A DNA stretch of 64,000 bases from Anisakis pegreffii (lineage: Eukaryota > Nematoda > Chromadorea > Rhabditida > Anisakidae): NCBI GenBank assembly GCA_035041965.1, contig JAPYMA010000050.1:62001-126000 (forward strand). Reading direction: 5' to 3'. Numbering within the stretch: the stretch's first letter is position 1; every line of letters begins with the position of its first letter. Under the pieces are notes generated by a model. That model saw only the letters and a program-made list of their open reading frames with translations, was not told where the DNA came from and ran no database searches. The position numbers and the translations under genes are program-made. This document shows positions 36,001 to 49,500 of the stretch, piece by piece.

Positions 36001-37932
36001 ATCACTCGATTTGATAGCAAATTAGAGGCATATTCTTAGCTGATGACGATTTAAGTTACGAAACAACAAGCGCTCATCCGTTTGACATTCATCGCTGATT
36101 ACCTCTTGCTTTGATCGGTACGTTGCGTTTACATTTCCATGTAATCGTTCAAAGCTTGCCAAACAGTGAGTGCTACTTGAAAGGTCGCTGACGTATTCGC
36201 ATGACGACACAATTAATTAGCTTTCAGTGCTAGTCAGCGATTCATTAGAAAATGTGAATGAGTATGCATTCGAATGATCGTAGTTCCATACACGTTACAC
36301 ACGCAACTGTGACCATAGTTGCAGTGTGTTTGCTGTGTATGTCGTTGCTTGAAAGATAGATACACTTTTTGAGAGGATTTCTTTTTTCGATGTTGGTCGA
36401 AAAATACAATTCAGATACAATTTAGGATACAATTCAGCGACGTTCTATCCACCATCTCTCAACTATCCATGCATGACATTCACTAATTAAGACATCCACG
36501 TCCTTATCAGCGTTACCACGAATCACTGCTACTTCTTGTTTCGTGCTGCTGTTACGTTCATTTCCTCTTGAACTATTCATCGGAAAACGGTGAACGTTTG
36601 AGCACACATGCCCGCAAAGATGCTAAAAGTTGGTAGATGTGTAGATGATAAGTGGAAACCGAGATCCTCGTTGAAAACATTGTATACATTAGCCGTGAAA
36701 TGCGTCCACTCTTAACGTTCTTCTACGGTGAACGAGTTTTCGACTCAAAACGAAACCCGCATTTGTGAAGTTCATTTAGCGATAGAACGGCTATTTAGCG
36801 ACGTCTAGCCTAAACCAGCCACATCACCTTCCAACGTTTTTCATACTCCCCAAAAGCGTGAAGCGCTTTCGAATCGAGGTTGATCCAGTTCGAGGAGTTG
36901 TTCATTCCATCCCGTCAAAACGACCTTTCACGATGCACTTTCTGCCTATTTCGCAATCTATATCCAAAAAAACGGAATTATTATAGCTCTGTTCAAATGC
37001 ATTCGTTCAAGTGCGATAGGTAAAATCATGTAGCTGTGTTAGAATTAAAACATTGTTCATTTCGATTGTTTATTCAGTTTGATGAATCCAATCGGGAAAT
37101 TTGACGTTCTCTGACGCACAATCAAACCTTTTTTCAATGCTTTCAAATAACTGAAGGAATTTTATTATAGTCCAGTCCTTTGAACTATGATAGCATTTAC
37201 GTATTGAGGTGTTAAACTGCCGCCATCGGATCAGTTCATAGGTAGCGCTCGTAATCCCTAGTGCTAAAAAGACTGGTATATTGTCGAACGGTTGTCGATG
37301 ACAGCTTTTTTGTTCACATTCTTCGCATCCTTATTTCGTGATTCACGTGAATAGTGGTAAGGCAGAAAAAAATGCGACATGCTACATGAACATCAATGAT
37401 GCCATAGAAATTAATGCGTGTAAGCTGTAAAACTCATGAATCGAAAATTTTGCCGTCAATCTATTTCTAGTGTCCGCTTGAAAGAAGTCTTACGAATCAT
37501 TCTCACTGTTGAAAATAACAGCTTTTATGTTCACATTCTTTGCATCTTTACTTCATGTTTCACGCTAAGCACTCCGTCTGAAATTCTGGATCGTTTGCAT
37601 CTTATTGTATCGCCTAGGTCAGTTTACCTACAAATTAACGATGTCAGTATAATCGCCACATTGTAATCATTTGCATCGAATATTAGTGCACATATTGTTG
37701 TGCGAATAAATATCATTCGTAATCTTTCCTAACGAAAACAGAAGTGAAGAAAATATCAATGCCCTGTCACGTTACTTATTTAAACCCACATAGCGTAATG
37801 AGCTCATGCACAATGCCAGTGGTGCACTTATAGCAAATATTCGAAGTATGATTAAATAGTCAATTTATACCCGTTAAGACTATTACAATTTCGGTAGGTA
37901 TTTTACAAGCTAAGGTGCAAATATATATCTCG

Positions 37933-38094
37933 ATGTTGCGAACAATGACCATTCCCTTGCAGCTGAAGAGTAGCGATTTAGCGGAAGTCTCAGAAGAGGA
38001 GCTTGCCAAAACGCTAACCAAACAAAGTAGTGCATGTTTTCGCTACTTTAGACTGAACAAAAATTATTGTAGCGCAAGTTATCGCCACGAATAA
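37933..38094 (+). CDS. Possible small ORF of 53 residues, unrecognised
   Basis: It starts MLRTMTIPLQLKSSDLAEVS and continues with acidic/helical EEELAKTLTKQSS before a Cys/Tyr-rich end. An acceptor-like 'cccttgcag' lies within it at about 37962, so the tail could be an exon instead. The surrounding DNA repeats 'tagcg'-type words, hinting at a mobile-element fragment. Support is compositional only. Confidence 0.15.
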   Translation: MLRTMTIPLQLKSSDLAEVSEEELAKTLTKQSSACFRYFRLNKNYCSASYRHE

Positions 38095-41000
38095 TTGATA
38101 TATGAAAAAGTAGTGCGCTATCGTGTTACCAAAAACAGTGGCTCCGTTCGTAGCGGAACAGCGAATAGTGCGCTACTGCCCAACACTGCAACTGAGTCTC
38201 CGCTAACGTATTTTAGCAGAAAATCCGTGTATTTCTCAGGGTTCTTCATCAGCAAGATGCTGCTGGTTTCATCCCGTTTTTTCTTCTTTCGAATGAATCC
38301 ATCGAAGGCGAAAAACGCTTTCGCATTCATCAGCATCAACGATGAGTTGATCGCTCAATTGGTTATCAGAGAGTACAAAATGGAAGTTGCAGTCTACGCC
38401 TACTTCCTTTACTTTACATGATTCTGAGTACGTAACCGATTGATCTTTCGATTTTGATGTTTCACTCGAGGTTGAAATTTATTTCTAATAAACCATTGGC
38501 CACAATTAGTTTGAGAAGTCCATAAGCCCATAATTATTGCAGTTGATATCCGGAACTTCCATCAGTTTCCGACGTGGAATACCTTTAATTAAGTCGTATG
38601 GCACGAAGGCGGCGCGCCACTTATCACTAATATTTAAATGTACTATTAATTGTCCATAAAGTTCGTACTGTTAATTGTCCATAAAGACTGAACGGAAGCG
38701 CTGCAGCAAAAGGTGTTGAGTTATATCATTAATCAGAAGAGTTAGGTTCGTACTGTTCGTGATTAAGATTTAAATCTATTGTCTCTAAAGACTGAGCGGA
38801 AGCCTTCCATCGAAAAGAATAATTGTTCATATTTGTCTGGGGTTTCTTTTCATGTAGGTGTAGATGTCATGTAGGTGTAGATGGCATCTCTTTTCATCCC
38901 GTATATAAATGTTTTCATTCTACTGCAATGGTCTCACTTGCAAATTTCGTTCTCCTTCATCTCTCAAGGTAGCCATCATGGCTTATTGTGGCGCTGTTTC
39001 AGAATTGCAACTTTTTCGTTCAGCAGTCAATGACTCATCCGTATCGGATCATTATAAACCGAAAATTTTTCGCTCAAATAATCTCATTTAAAAGAATGTA
39101 TTTTCCTCGACTTCTAGCTTATTGTTAGCCCTTCGTTCAACGAACTCTCTAATCAAATTAAATTGACGTTATGCGCTCGCTCAATAATTATAAGCAATAA
39201 CTTTCCCCAGTTTATTTTCAATTTATTGTCATGAATTTGCACACGAAAGCTCATTCAGTTACGTGTTCCTTTCAAATTTATGCCGACTCGACGGGCATTC
39301 CAGCATCTGATGCATATCCTACTAGTCTGGATACAGCGCTAAATGTGGCTGCTATCTTTTGGCCTTGTCATCGAGTTCAATTCATCGTTTTTTGGAATGA
39401 GGGAGAAAGAGATTATGTTAATACGGACATGACGTTGTCAATTGTTATCGTGTTCAGATTGTGCAGAATTTGTAAATCTTGTTTCGAATATAAATTACCC
39501 AATGGGTTCAAATGGACTGTAAACATTTGTTTCATTGTCGCTGTTTGTTGTTGAAGCGACACCATTCGGTCTTGCATAGTTTACAGTTTATCTTCCATTC
39601 TTTTTTGTGATCATTCGATATTTTGATGAGCTGTTTGACATCTAAAAATTTATTCGGTTCACTAAGAAATTCACTCTCATCTTTTCAGTAAGCGTTTCCA
39701 TCCTCGTTTGCATGCTAAAATTGAATATTATCACTAGAAACTGAGTGATAAACACGGCAGTCATATTGTTTTATCGCAACGACCATGCAAAATTCATGCA
39801 TTCATTCCTGGTGCCATCCGCACTAGTCACAAAAAAGGAACTACTTCGGCATATCTGAATTCCATTTTGCAATCAGTAAACTCAGAATGTTTGTTCCAAA
39901 AATGAATCTCATTCGTTAGATAACGTTCGTTTGACATATTTGTACTCCTAATGGGAATGTTTCGTTTTCAGATATGTTGTGCCAATTCTTGAAAGCGGTC
40001 AACTTAAACTGAATTGGTGACGCAGTTATAATCCAGATATTTCATCCACGTCCATCGCCTTGAAATTGAAAACTGATATTTTAAGGTGGAGAAAGTGGGT
40101 TTGGGGGAGGGTAAGGAAGGAGAGAAGCAACAGAGAAAGCTCATGAACGCAAAAATAAAATATGATAAATGCAGAAGAGTATTTTGTTGCAAACTACCAG
40201 AGCCGCGAATAGCTAATATCTGTGTAAATGTCCATTCATGTTCATTGATTTCATATGATGGCACTCCGAGAAGGAAGTTGGTTTTGAATTTCCCCGAAAA
40301 TTTCCTCTGAAAGCGTATTCGACTGCAATCAGACCCGTAAACAAGCATCGTGATCATTTCGGTTAAATAATCCGTTCGAGTTTCCATCCACTAATTTTCC
40401 TCTCTTTTGCAACACGTCCAAACGGAATCCTTTCGAAATTCCGGAATTGATAATGTTAGATACTTCTAGTTGTTAATGTATGAAAAAAAACAATGCAAGA
40501 ATGAGAATATCATTTTCTGGGAAAATTTCGGAGTGGAATTTTCGTTTGATTTGTACACACAGTTTTTTTGTGACAACTAGCAAAGTGTGGAAATGAAATT
40601 CAATGCATTTAAAAGTTGATTTGTCATCCTCAGGCAACCTTCACAAGATAATAATTATATTTAGTGACACACGCAGAATCTCAATCTGAAATCAGATTTT
40701 CTATACCACCTATCACTTTTTGAGAAAATTAATTCAATGTATCAGATACCAAAAATGGACTGTTTCCTGCACACGATTGAATGGTCTCGTCCACTTAGAA
40801 CGGTCATTGCTAGTGACCACATGAGAACATTTAGAACCAACTTGCCGCCGCAAAATGCATGTGTTGACCGGAAAGGAGTAGCAAAAAGAGTAGTAGACGG
40901 TTGTTGCAGCGAGCGGATGGCAAAATAACGAAGGTGGTGAATATGTGTCGATGAGCTGGGAATGTTGAAGAGAGCAGCAGACGGAACGCGGACAATCAAA

Positions 41001-43167
41001 GCAGGCGATTTTTTGCTTGTTAGATACGGATATGAGCTGTTGGTCAGAAACACCGTTGTGAATTTCAATACGTTTTCTCAAATAGTACCACAACGTTAAG
41101 GGATTCGGGAGATTTGATGCCAGATACGGATTCTGCATGCAAACAACGAAAAGGTTGCATGAGAATGAAATGTCAGTTTTTTGAAGTATTGAAATTGATG
41201 CGTTTTGACCATTTACCGAGATTTATTGCTACAAACTGTTCACGAAAATCAAAAAGGAATGCAAAACTCTACCAAAAGATGATTTTCTCATTCTTTTTTG
41301 TTACGCAGTGCTAATAATAGCAGAAGCGTTTTTGGCATTAATGATTCAATAGTTTCCAGTTGATTGCTCCAATTACGACGTATAGTGTGGAGTCTGAAAC
41401 AGTCGTTACCATTTCATCGAACATCAACCAATATTAACATGTAGCTCATTCGGTTCCATTCGAAATATGAAACTGTTCAACTGACTCAGAAAATTGTAAC
41501 CTTTTCATGTGACATTTGATTGAGCACTTTGTTGGAATTTCACTTTGCAGTGTTGTTAGCTGAATACATGCCAGTAAGACTCTCAAAGACTCTCAATAAG
41601 ACTTTCGATCCTATAACCAATAAAGTTGTATGTGGGTGGAATTTACATGAGCATGTTTCTCAACGATGTAACCATTCAGCTTTTCAGAGTAGGACAGTGT
41701 GCTAGATCGTTTATCCTCAAATTCTGTGGTTTTCCATGACCTCTCATCATATACTTTTGAGGATCTGTTCCCTTTTATTCACTATTATAACTCATCAGTA
41801 GTATCATGAAGGCCGTGGTAAGTTCTCAGGACATGCTTTTTCAGATTCTCGAATATGTTTTCCAACCATTTCAATTCATCTTTCTGACGGGATATTAAGC
41901 AAGCAAGAGAATTTGAACCATCTTGAGTATGTCTGCAAATTACAGATTATAGAGATCTTCATTAGTGGAAGATCAATTCCAAAATTATGGTAAATAGTAC
42001 GAAGTTTATCTCACAGCTAATTTATTATTATATGATTCTTGTTATTTCTTTCACATCTAAGACTTTCCCCCCATCCAGCCGCTTATCAAATTCAGACCGT
42101 TGCGCATCCGATTGAATAATTCCCATTAATTTTCACTGCATTTATGTGTTTTGCTCAGCTGTCCGTGAAGCTTTTATGAAACTCTAAAAAGCTGCCGTCA
42201 CAGACTGACGTGGACGTACCACTCTGTGCTGTGATGTTGTTCTAGGATATGTTTTGAGTTTGAACCTGAATAAAGTCGTCAATAACATTTCTCAAAAAAT
42301 TGTTTATATCAGTCTCATATTGATTACGTTCGAGTCTCGTGTAAATTCTTCAGCTCACATATCGCATTCTGCATTCGTGATCTTCTGAAAATATTCCGAA
42401 TAAAACATTCATGCGTTGTGAAATCATTTGGTAACTCAAACAGAGGAGTTCCCATTCAATCGTAAATTTATTGGTGTTTTATTAGTTCAATTAGTAACTC
42501 TCTTTTTCATTGTTGAACACAATCCTTACGCGCTTTTTATTCATACGATCATATCATCCAGTTTCATTTTCTGTTTCGTTCAATTTATTTATCACCAAAG
42601 CATAAAAACAACACAAAGTACTCTGCCACAGCTTTTCAGGTTTTTCTTGCGTCTTTTTTGCAACAATCTTGGAGTGTTTAACAATTACTCAATAACTAAC
42701 GAACAATCGATGTCAACATCAAAGAATCATTGAGCAACAGTTTTGTATTCATCATCTCCAAAGTTCTAGAGAACAGCGTCAAAATACTCCGATTTGAGCC
42801 CTGTAAAAGTAATCGAAAAGGCAGCAAATTAATAGTAGTAAGCGGATGAAGAGCAGTTATGGAATTGATTTTATCGAATTTTTCACGCTTTCATTCATCA
42901 AATAGAGGATTATCCATCCTGTAAAACCTTCATGATAGCGTTGTCATTCTAAGTAATCACTGTCGAACCAGCAGCGTCGTTGCATCAGACTTCCACCTCG
43001 TTATTCATTCAATTCATGCTCATCTTTATGATTCTATTCCATTGTTCAATCACACGTTATATGGCTGTATTCAAATATTCTCGCTGATCCTTGACCAACG
43101 AAACTTGATCAGCGAACGTTTCATTCGCTTTTCATATCGTTCTCAGTTGTCATTACTTTGTATAAGT

Positions 43168-43180
43168 TGTCAAATTTCAG
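43168..43180 (+). promoter_or_regulatory. Candidate trans-splice acceptor upstream of STAT
   Basis: 'gtcaaatttcag' ends at 43180, 17 nt before the STAT ATG at 43198, and no upstream coding exon is required. This spacing is typical for a spliced-leader acceptor in nematodes. Confidence 0.45.
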
Positions 43181-43197
43181 AAATTTTTCTCAATTGA

Positions 43198-43454
43198 ATG
43201 CTCGGCTACGCTGATATCCGTTCAGCATTATGCGAACTCACCAAAGAATGTCACGTCTTATGGGAAGAGAACAAAGATATGCAAGGGCGTTTTGTGAATG
43301 ACCTTGCTGAGCTACAAAGCATACAACTTGCGATCACTCAATTTGAACATGATCACAGGTTTCGTGACCAACTTTTCATACCCTCTCATTAATTCAGTGT
43401 AGGATTCTCGAAAGCAGATCATTGACGTGAAAGCGAATTGAACATCGATTGCAG

Positions 43455-43550
<96 letters not shown>

Positions 43551-46500
43551 GTTCGAATTCATAGAAAAACAGCTTAAATGAAAGCCTAAAATATCTTTGC
43601 TTATTTTTTACCTTGTGCACTCCATATTTTGTTTCGCGTTTTCTCTACTGTGCAGTGTGCTGTCAAATGTTACACTGAACATCATCAGGTATTAGAATTC
43701 ATAGGAATTGCTTGCGAAACAAAATCGACAGTATCCATCCCTTGAATTTCCGGCATTTCGCTCAAAATTCTGAATCAGATGCGAATTGCTCGTTAGTTCC
43801 ATAAACAGGATACATTCCATGATGATCGCTGTGATATTTTATCAGTGTCGAGTTGACTACGGTAGATGTACTTATCGTCTATTATAAAAATTCTGTTGAA
43901 TGACGTGAAATATTTATTTATTTAGCAATTGCAAATCATCACGAGTTTATGTCTCTGTGTTCTCAACTATATCACAAATATCACATTCTTCCTTCCTTGA
44001 CATGATTCATTTTGTGCAGCCAATGAAAATAGCAGTGAAAATCGTCTGCAGAATGGCACAGACCTTTCGAAATCAATAGTAAATAACGACTCTAATTAAT
44101 TCAATCGACTAGGTGTATTTGATACGCCAGAGTGATTGGCATATTAAGCATTCCACAATCAAAATCAATAATGAATATCCGCTGCCATAAATACTTTGCG
44201 TAATTAAGCATAGTCGAGTACCAATCCAGTAAATAATCGTAACAACGATGAACTTTTCGCCGATCGCCCAGATCGATCGGCAAACCAAACGCTTAGTGCT
44301 CGAATAACAATTCCGAATGGATCTCAGATTTATCATATCATCATGAATAACCGTTAAAGCGAGGAGGTACCAAGCGAACTTATGTTCTTGTGGATGAGTG
44401 TATTGTACTGCCACTGAAAATAATTAGGAATCAATCAATAACTTTAATATACGATGTTTGATAACACTCATTCATTTTTTTCAGTGATTCTCTCCCTAAT
44501 GTTTTTTCACTCATTATGAGTCCATGTTTTCGATCACGAAATTCAGTTGTTCACGAAATGAATTTCAAGTGAATGTTTGATTTCCAACTCATATCCTATC
44601 CATATTTCTATCTCCAAGTTGGCAGACCATATGAAATGAAAATTATTCGATTGCTAGGCTCATTTATGGAATATATTCGAATAGAGAAAAAGTGCCTGCA
44701 CGCTCGCTAACTCAATCACCAGGGTTTGAATTTCGTGAATTCGGACGATTCTCTGCACTAATGTCGTTAGATGCGCGAAATGATGGGTTTCAGTGGAAGG
44801 AAGATGTAATATTGCTAATGAATGAGGAGCCATAAACTCGTAAAGGGTTGCGATTGCTGATTGAATAAATGAACGAATTAAATTCAAAAAGAGCACCTGT
44901 CTTTTGACAAGCTCCGGATGATGCATTCATCATATCTGGCGCAACCGAAAGTCTGCAAAAATGACCGAGAGGCTAACTTTGTTCTATCAAAAACTTTTAC
45001 CGCATACGAAAATGTACATAGATAAGATTGGTGGAACGTGACAAAATGTTTGTTCTGCAAATGAAACTGATAAGCAAGGAAAGAGCTGGACTGATCGTTA
45101 AGTCGAAACGGGTTGTTGCAAAGGGAACAAGACTTTCAGAAGTGATCGCCTTGCACAAGCTCGTGCATCCATGTGTGAAATGCAGCGTAAAGCAAGTCAG
45201 CTGTATGAAACACTTTCTGAGAGGCGTTGTTCGTTAGCACAAAAACTCAATGATGGCGTTCACAATGTAGCGCTCCTTCAAAATCAGTTGATCAGTGATC
45301 GTTTATTCGATTGGAAGAATCGACAGAAGCTTGCACAAGTTGGAGTACCGTTCGAGAACAAGGATCAGCTGCTCGATGAGATACAATTTGAGTGAGTAAC
45401 AGCAGCTCTTTCTTTATTCTTAATATTCTAAGTCGATAGATAAAATGCTCCAATAGATAAAAATATTGTTTACTAAAAAATTAACCTTTGAATCTGTTTT
45501 CGGATCGACAGCTTTGAAAAGTTGCTATCTCTTTATATTTTGAAGCTCCATTCCAGTTTCTTAATCTTACATGGCTGGAGTGATATTGATTTATTTTGCC
45601 ACAACTGTATGAGTTTAGAGAACGGATTGTTTCGTATTTTTCAGGTTCGAAACACTAGCTGAACAAAACTGGCAATTGAGAACATTCGCATGTTGGCAGC
45701 TCGATCTACTTCGAAGAGGTACTTCAGTCTAAGATTCCACTCTCTCGCTCAAATTCATTTGCTTCAACATGTGTGTTTCACAGCACCGAATATTTCCTTG
45801 AGAATTTCAAATATTATCTCAAACAAACCATCACGGTAATTCTATAAAATCTTTTCGTTAATGAATTGATTAAATTAATCAATTGACAGAATTGAATTGA
45901 ATGAATTGATCAGCTCATACCAACTGGCAGTTATACGTTCCGATGGTTCATTGAAACGATTCCATCAAAGTGTCATTTTTTCAGGACCACAATTGAACGA
46001 CAACACAGCGCAATCGCATGTGACGAATTTGAGTGGTGTTTTGGATAACTTGACCAAATTGCTTTGTATGCTCGTATCACAAAGTTTCATAGTTGCCATT
46101 CAGCCCGAACCGGTGCTCAAAACGCAGCATAAATTTATCGCAGAAGTACGCTTGCTAATCGGTGACAAGTTGGGTATAAAGCAGCACTTAGTGAACACAA
46201 ACGTTACGGTGAAAATAATCGCTGAAGAAGAGGCGCGTATGTTGAGTACAGCACAACTCACCGAGAAAGATATGTACGTTGTTCTACCTCGGTTCATTCT
46301 TTGAATCACTCTAATTCTCCAACATTCCATCAATTCAAATTAATTCGGCCGTACACCTGCCACTTGAAATTGCCTCAAGTATTTACATGTTTTCAAATTT
46401 ACAGAAAGCCAGTCGGTTCGATCAGTAATGATTTTGAGAAGCTCACAACAGACGATAAAGGTCACATGTCAGCTAAATTCAATAATTCGGTGAGTGAAGT

Positions 46501-49500
46501 GAACAATTTCAGTTCTCTGAATTCTCCCAATCATCAGTGATTTCCAATCTTCTTCATTCCTATAATCTTGCTCAGTTTCGATGCTCTCTCTGTATTGAAC
46601 AAAGCGTGACTATCAGTTCATGAATGGACATCGAGCAATCACAACTCACCTGCAATTTACCGAACAAACCCTTGGTCACTGTCAAACACGTTAGCTCATT
46701 ATAGCGAATGTATCGATTCAGACGATTAAGTAACGTTGCATTCATTCCCTTCCTTGATCGCATTTCAATATTGTCTTGAATCGTTCACGAATGCAAAGCT
46801 AAATTGCTCACGATCAGTCTTATCCAACACTGAGAAACCGAATTGCTATGATTGCCGTTGTCTGATTGCAACATGCGTTTATGATCGCTTTCACTTGATC
46901 GTTGTTTCTGATGTTAAGAAAATTGCTAGTGATTCCTCGAGCAATCATTCGTCACTTGACACCGTATGATTCGGAAAGAGTAAATTTTATTCGACAAAAA
47001 CTCGTCTGATTAGTAACCGATCATGCGGAATCATCCACTATAATGTTGTCATTCTCACAGGTGAGCGTACGCTACGCTAAGAATGTCGTAGTTCGTTTTT
47101 TGAGAATATTTTCTTCAGCTCATTGGCTTTACTCATTAGTCAACAGTTGAAATAAAAAAAGTTCCTCCCATTCAGCTTAATTAACGGAATTGTTTGAGAA
47201 AAAAGTTGAAAAAGACGCGAATATTGGGAACCGGAAGTGCTTTCAAATGCATTTTATGCATTGTATTCATGTACATGCCATAAATATAAGCTGAGTAATG
47301 AATTCATCGAGCTAAATTATTTTGCTCAGGCAGTTTTGCCGCTCCATTTGTCCAATACGATCCATTCTGGCTGCATCTGATAATGTGCTCGTGCAATTCT
47401 TTGTTCAATGATGTACCGTACTCGAATCCCATTCAGCACCTGAAAGAATGAATGACTTTGAGTTGTCGATTCGAAGTGCTTGTACAGAACCTTTTAACTT
47501 TTAGAAACTGACTCGTATCGCGCATCGTAAACCACCACCGAAAGGTGCACAAGGTGAATGCAAAACGGTTCTAAGCGCACAAACAGCCACCGATCAAAAA
47601 TACGCCCTTCTCTTCCATATTAGTCCATTTCAATTGGGCAATCTTGGTAAATTTGACGTTTGGACATTGTCGTTACCCTTAATGGTCACCGTTCATGGAA
47701 GTCAGGATTGTGATGCACAGGGATCGATTCTTTGGCAACGCGCATTCTGTAGTGTGGTACGGTGTTTTATTGATTAGCATTTTTGATCAAAAAGAGCGGA
47801 TTTTTTATCTTTCAACTTGCTCCAGCAACCGGATCACAGCTCGAGTCAGCTGAATTTCAGATAAGATGAATACATTGAGGGTTTCATTGAGGGTTTCGTT
47901 ACAGTTCTATCGTATTCTTTGTGAACACCATCGATTCATTTCTATCAGTTTCGTCGGTGTATGAAACAGACAAGAGGGAATACATCAGTTTTGGAACTGC
48001 CAAATAACGTGGCGTTGCTTTGCAGAATCGTACAACTGTATCGTCAGAAATAAGTGCTGTTTCATGGCAAGACCTTTCACAAGTTCTTCGGCACAAATTC
48101 GCCCTATTCACTGGAGCGCATCGTGCCATAAGCGATTCGGATTTAGCCTATATGGCCGAGAAATTGGTCATCACGTCGACTGTTGACAGTAAACCAATAA
48201 CGTTCCATCGATTTGCGAAGGTATTTGCAAGTTTTCGTCAAGCAAAATCATTCTCACGGTTTCATATTCTTCTAAACTGAAATTATCCAGCCTAAGTTGA
48301 ACATGGAACTTCTATAATGTGACAGATATTTTTCGTAGTGTGGTAGATATTTTGTGCTTATGTTCCAGCGATAATTGATGTATGTTTTGTGTGAAAGTGA
48401 ATTTCTTATGAGAGTCTAATTTTTGTAATCGTAGCGATAATATCCTACACTCAAGCAATACTTTAACTCATCATCAGCTGCCTTCAACTACATTCAATCT
48501 TGGTATATGACATGACTAATTAAAACTGCCTTAAAGCTATTAGCTTTCCACGATCGTTTTGAATACATTTCGCTTTCAATGGTAATTCTCAATTGCATAT
48601 TAAACGAAATATGTGGGTTAGAGTAAAATTTTATTTTAATGAGTCTATTGGTAATTCTCTTAATCGTTCTCGTCTTCTATGAGCAGAGACATCACATAAA
48701 AGTGCTAATAATTCTTCGAATGTGTTCGAGTCTTGACTGGTTCGGTAATTTTTGATGTGAATATTCTATGTTAATCGTAAGGCAAGCGTTTCGTTTCAGC
48801 AAAATCTGCGGGACGACGTGAATTTTTCATTTTGGGAATGGTTGTTCGCCATAATGCAATTGATTAAACAAAAATTACTGAAATTCTGGGATGAAGGTTT
48901 GTAAATGAAAATTGTTTGTAATCAATCGAGATTGCATCGTTTGGTTGTTTATTTCGTTTATTTCCTTTTCTCCGAAAAAGAAGGTTCATCAATCGTTGCA
49001 TGTTTGATCGCTAACAGCTTCATTTTTTATTCACATTTGAATTTTCTATGAAATGCTTTTGGTTGTAGATTAAAGATGAAAGTCCACTCCTTCTAACTGT
49101 GTTTCTTTTTCATTAGACGGCTATTTTAATTTTTTTTTCGAGTTCAGTTAGTGCGACTCATTCGGACTAATTTCTGAAAGTAAATGTCCCCATAAATTGT
49201 GCACCTTTCTTCGATGACAGAGGTAACTTACATTTTTTATGCGCCAAAATTGCTTTATACGTCATGTGTGTTTTTTCTGATTTCTTGATCTTTTAGTTGT
49301 TCATAAGTTGAGTTTTTATTGAGTCTGCAAATGGAATGACTACTTTGAATTAGTTAATGAATAATGAAAATTACTTTGAAAAGTTGAAAATCACTTAAAA
49401 TTACTCATAAGTTGAATGAATTAATAATTAATTACTTTGAATTAGTAGTTTCATCAATGACATTCAGTGGAACTCGATTTCAAAACTGAACGAAGTGAAG

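Larger units (their letters stand above)
33043..43180. other. 10-kb intergenic stretch, no supported gene
   Basis: No chain of exons with compatible phase was found. The longest frames are 134 codons (minus, 40734-41138), 127 codons (minus, 40004-40387), 108 (+, 38095-38421) and 107 (+, 39231-39554), all without recognised motifs. A 53-codon frame at 37933-38094 is the most gene-like by composition. Short local repeats are present near 37295-37565 and 38640-38880. The stretch probably includes the TSR2 3' UTR and upstream control sequence of the STAT gene. Confidence 0.4.

Noticed and set aside
38095..38421. 108-codon + frame with a hydrophobic Phe-rich end
   Set aside because: No recognisable motif. 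The DNA here contains repeated 'tagcg' words suggestive of repeat-derived sequence.
40734..41138. 134-codon minus frame
   Set aside because: No domain, signal peptide or splice partners. An overlapping 108-codon frame in another phase is equally open, which suggests chance.
43312..43620. 102-codon minus frame with an Ile-Tyr repeat
   Set aside because: It is a translation of the TA microsatellite within STAT intron 1.
45028..45237. Lys-rich + frame just before STAT exon 2 as an N-terminal extension
   Set aside because: It is in a different frame from STAT exon 2. The exon 2 acceptor at 45139 joins exon 1 in perfect phase, and the STAT frame upstream of it hits a stop.
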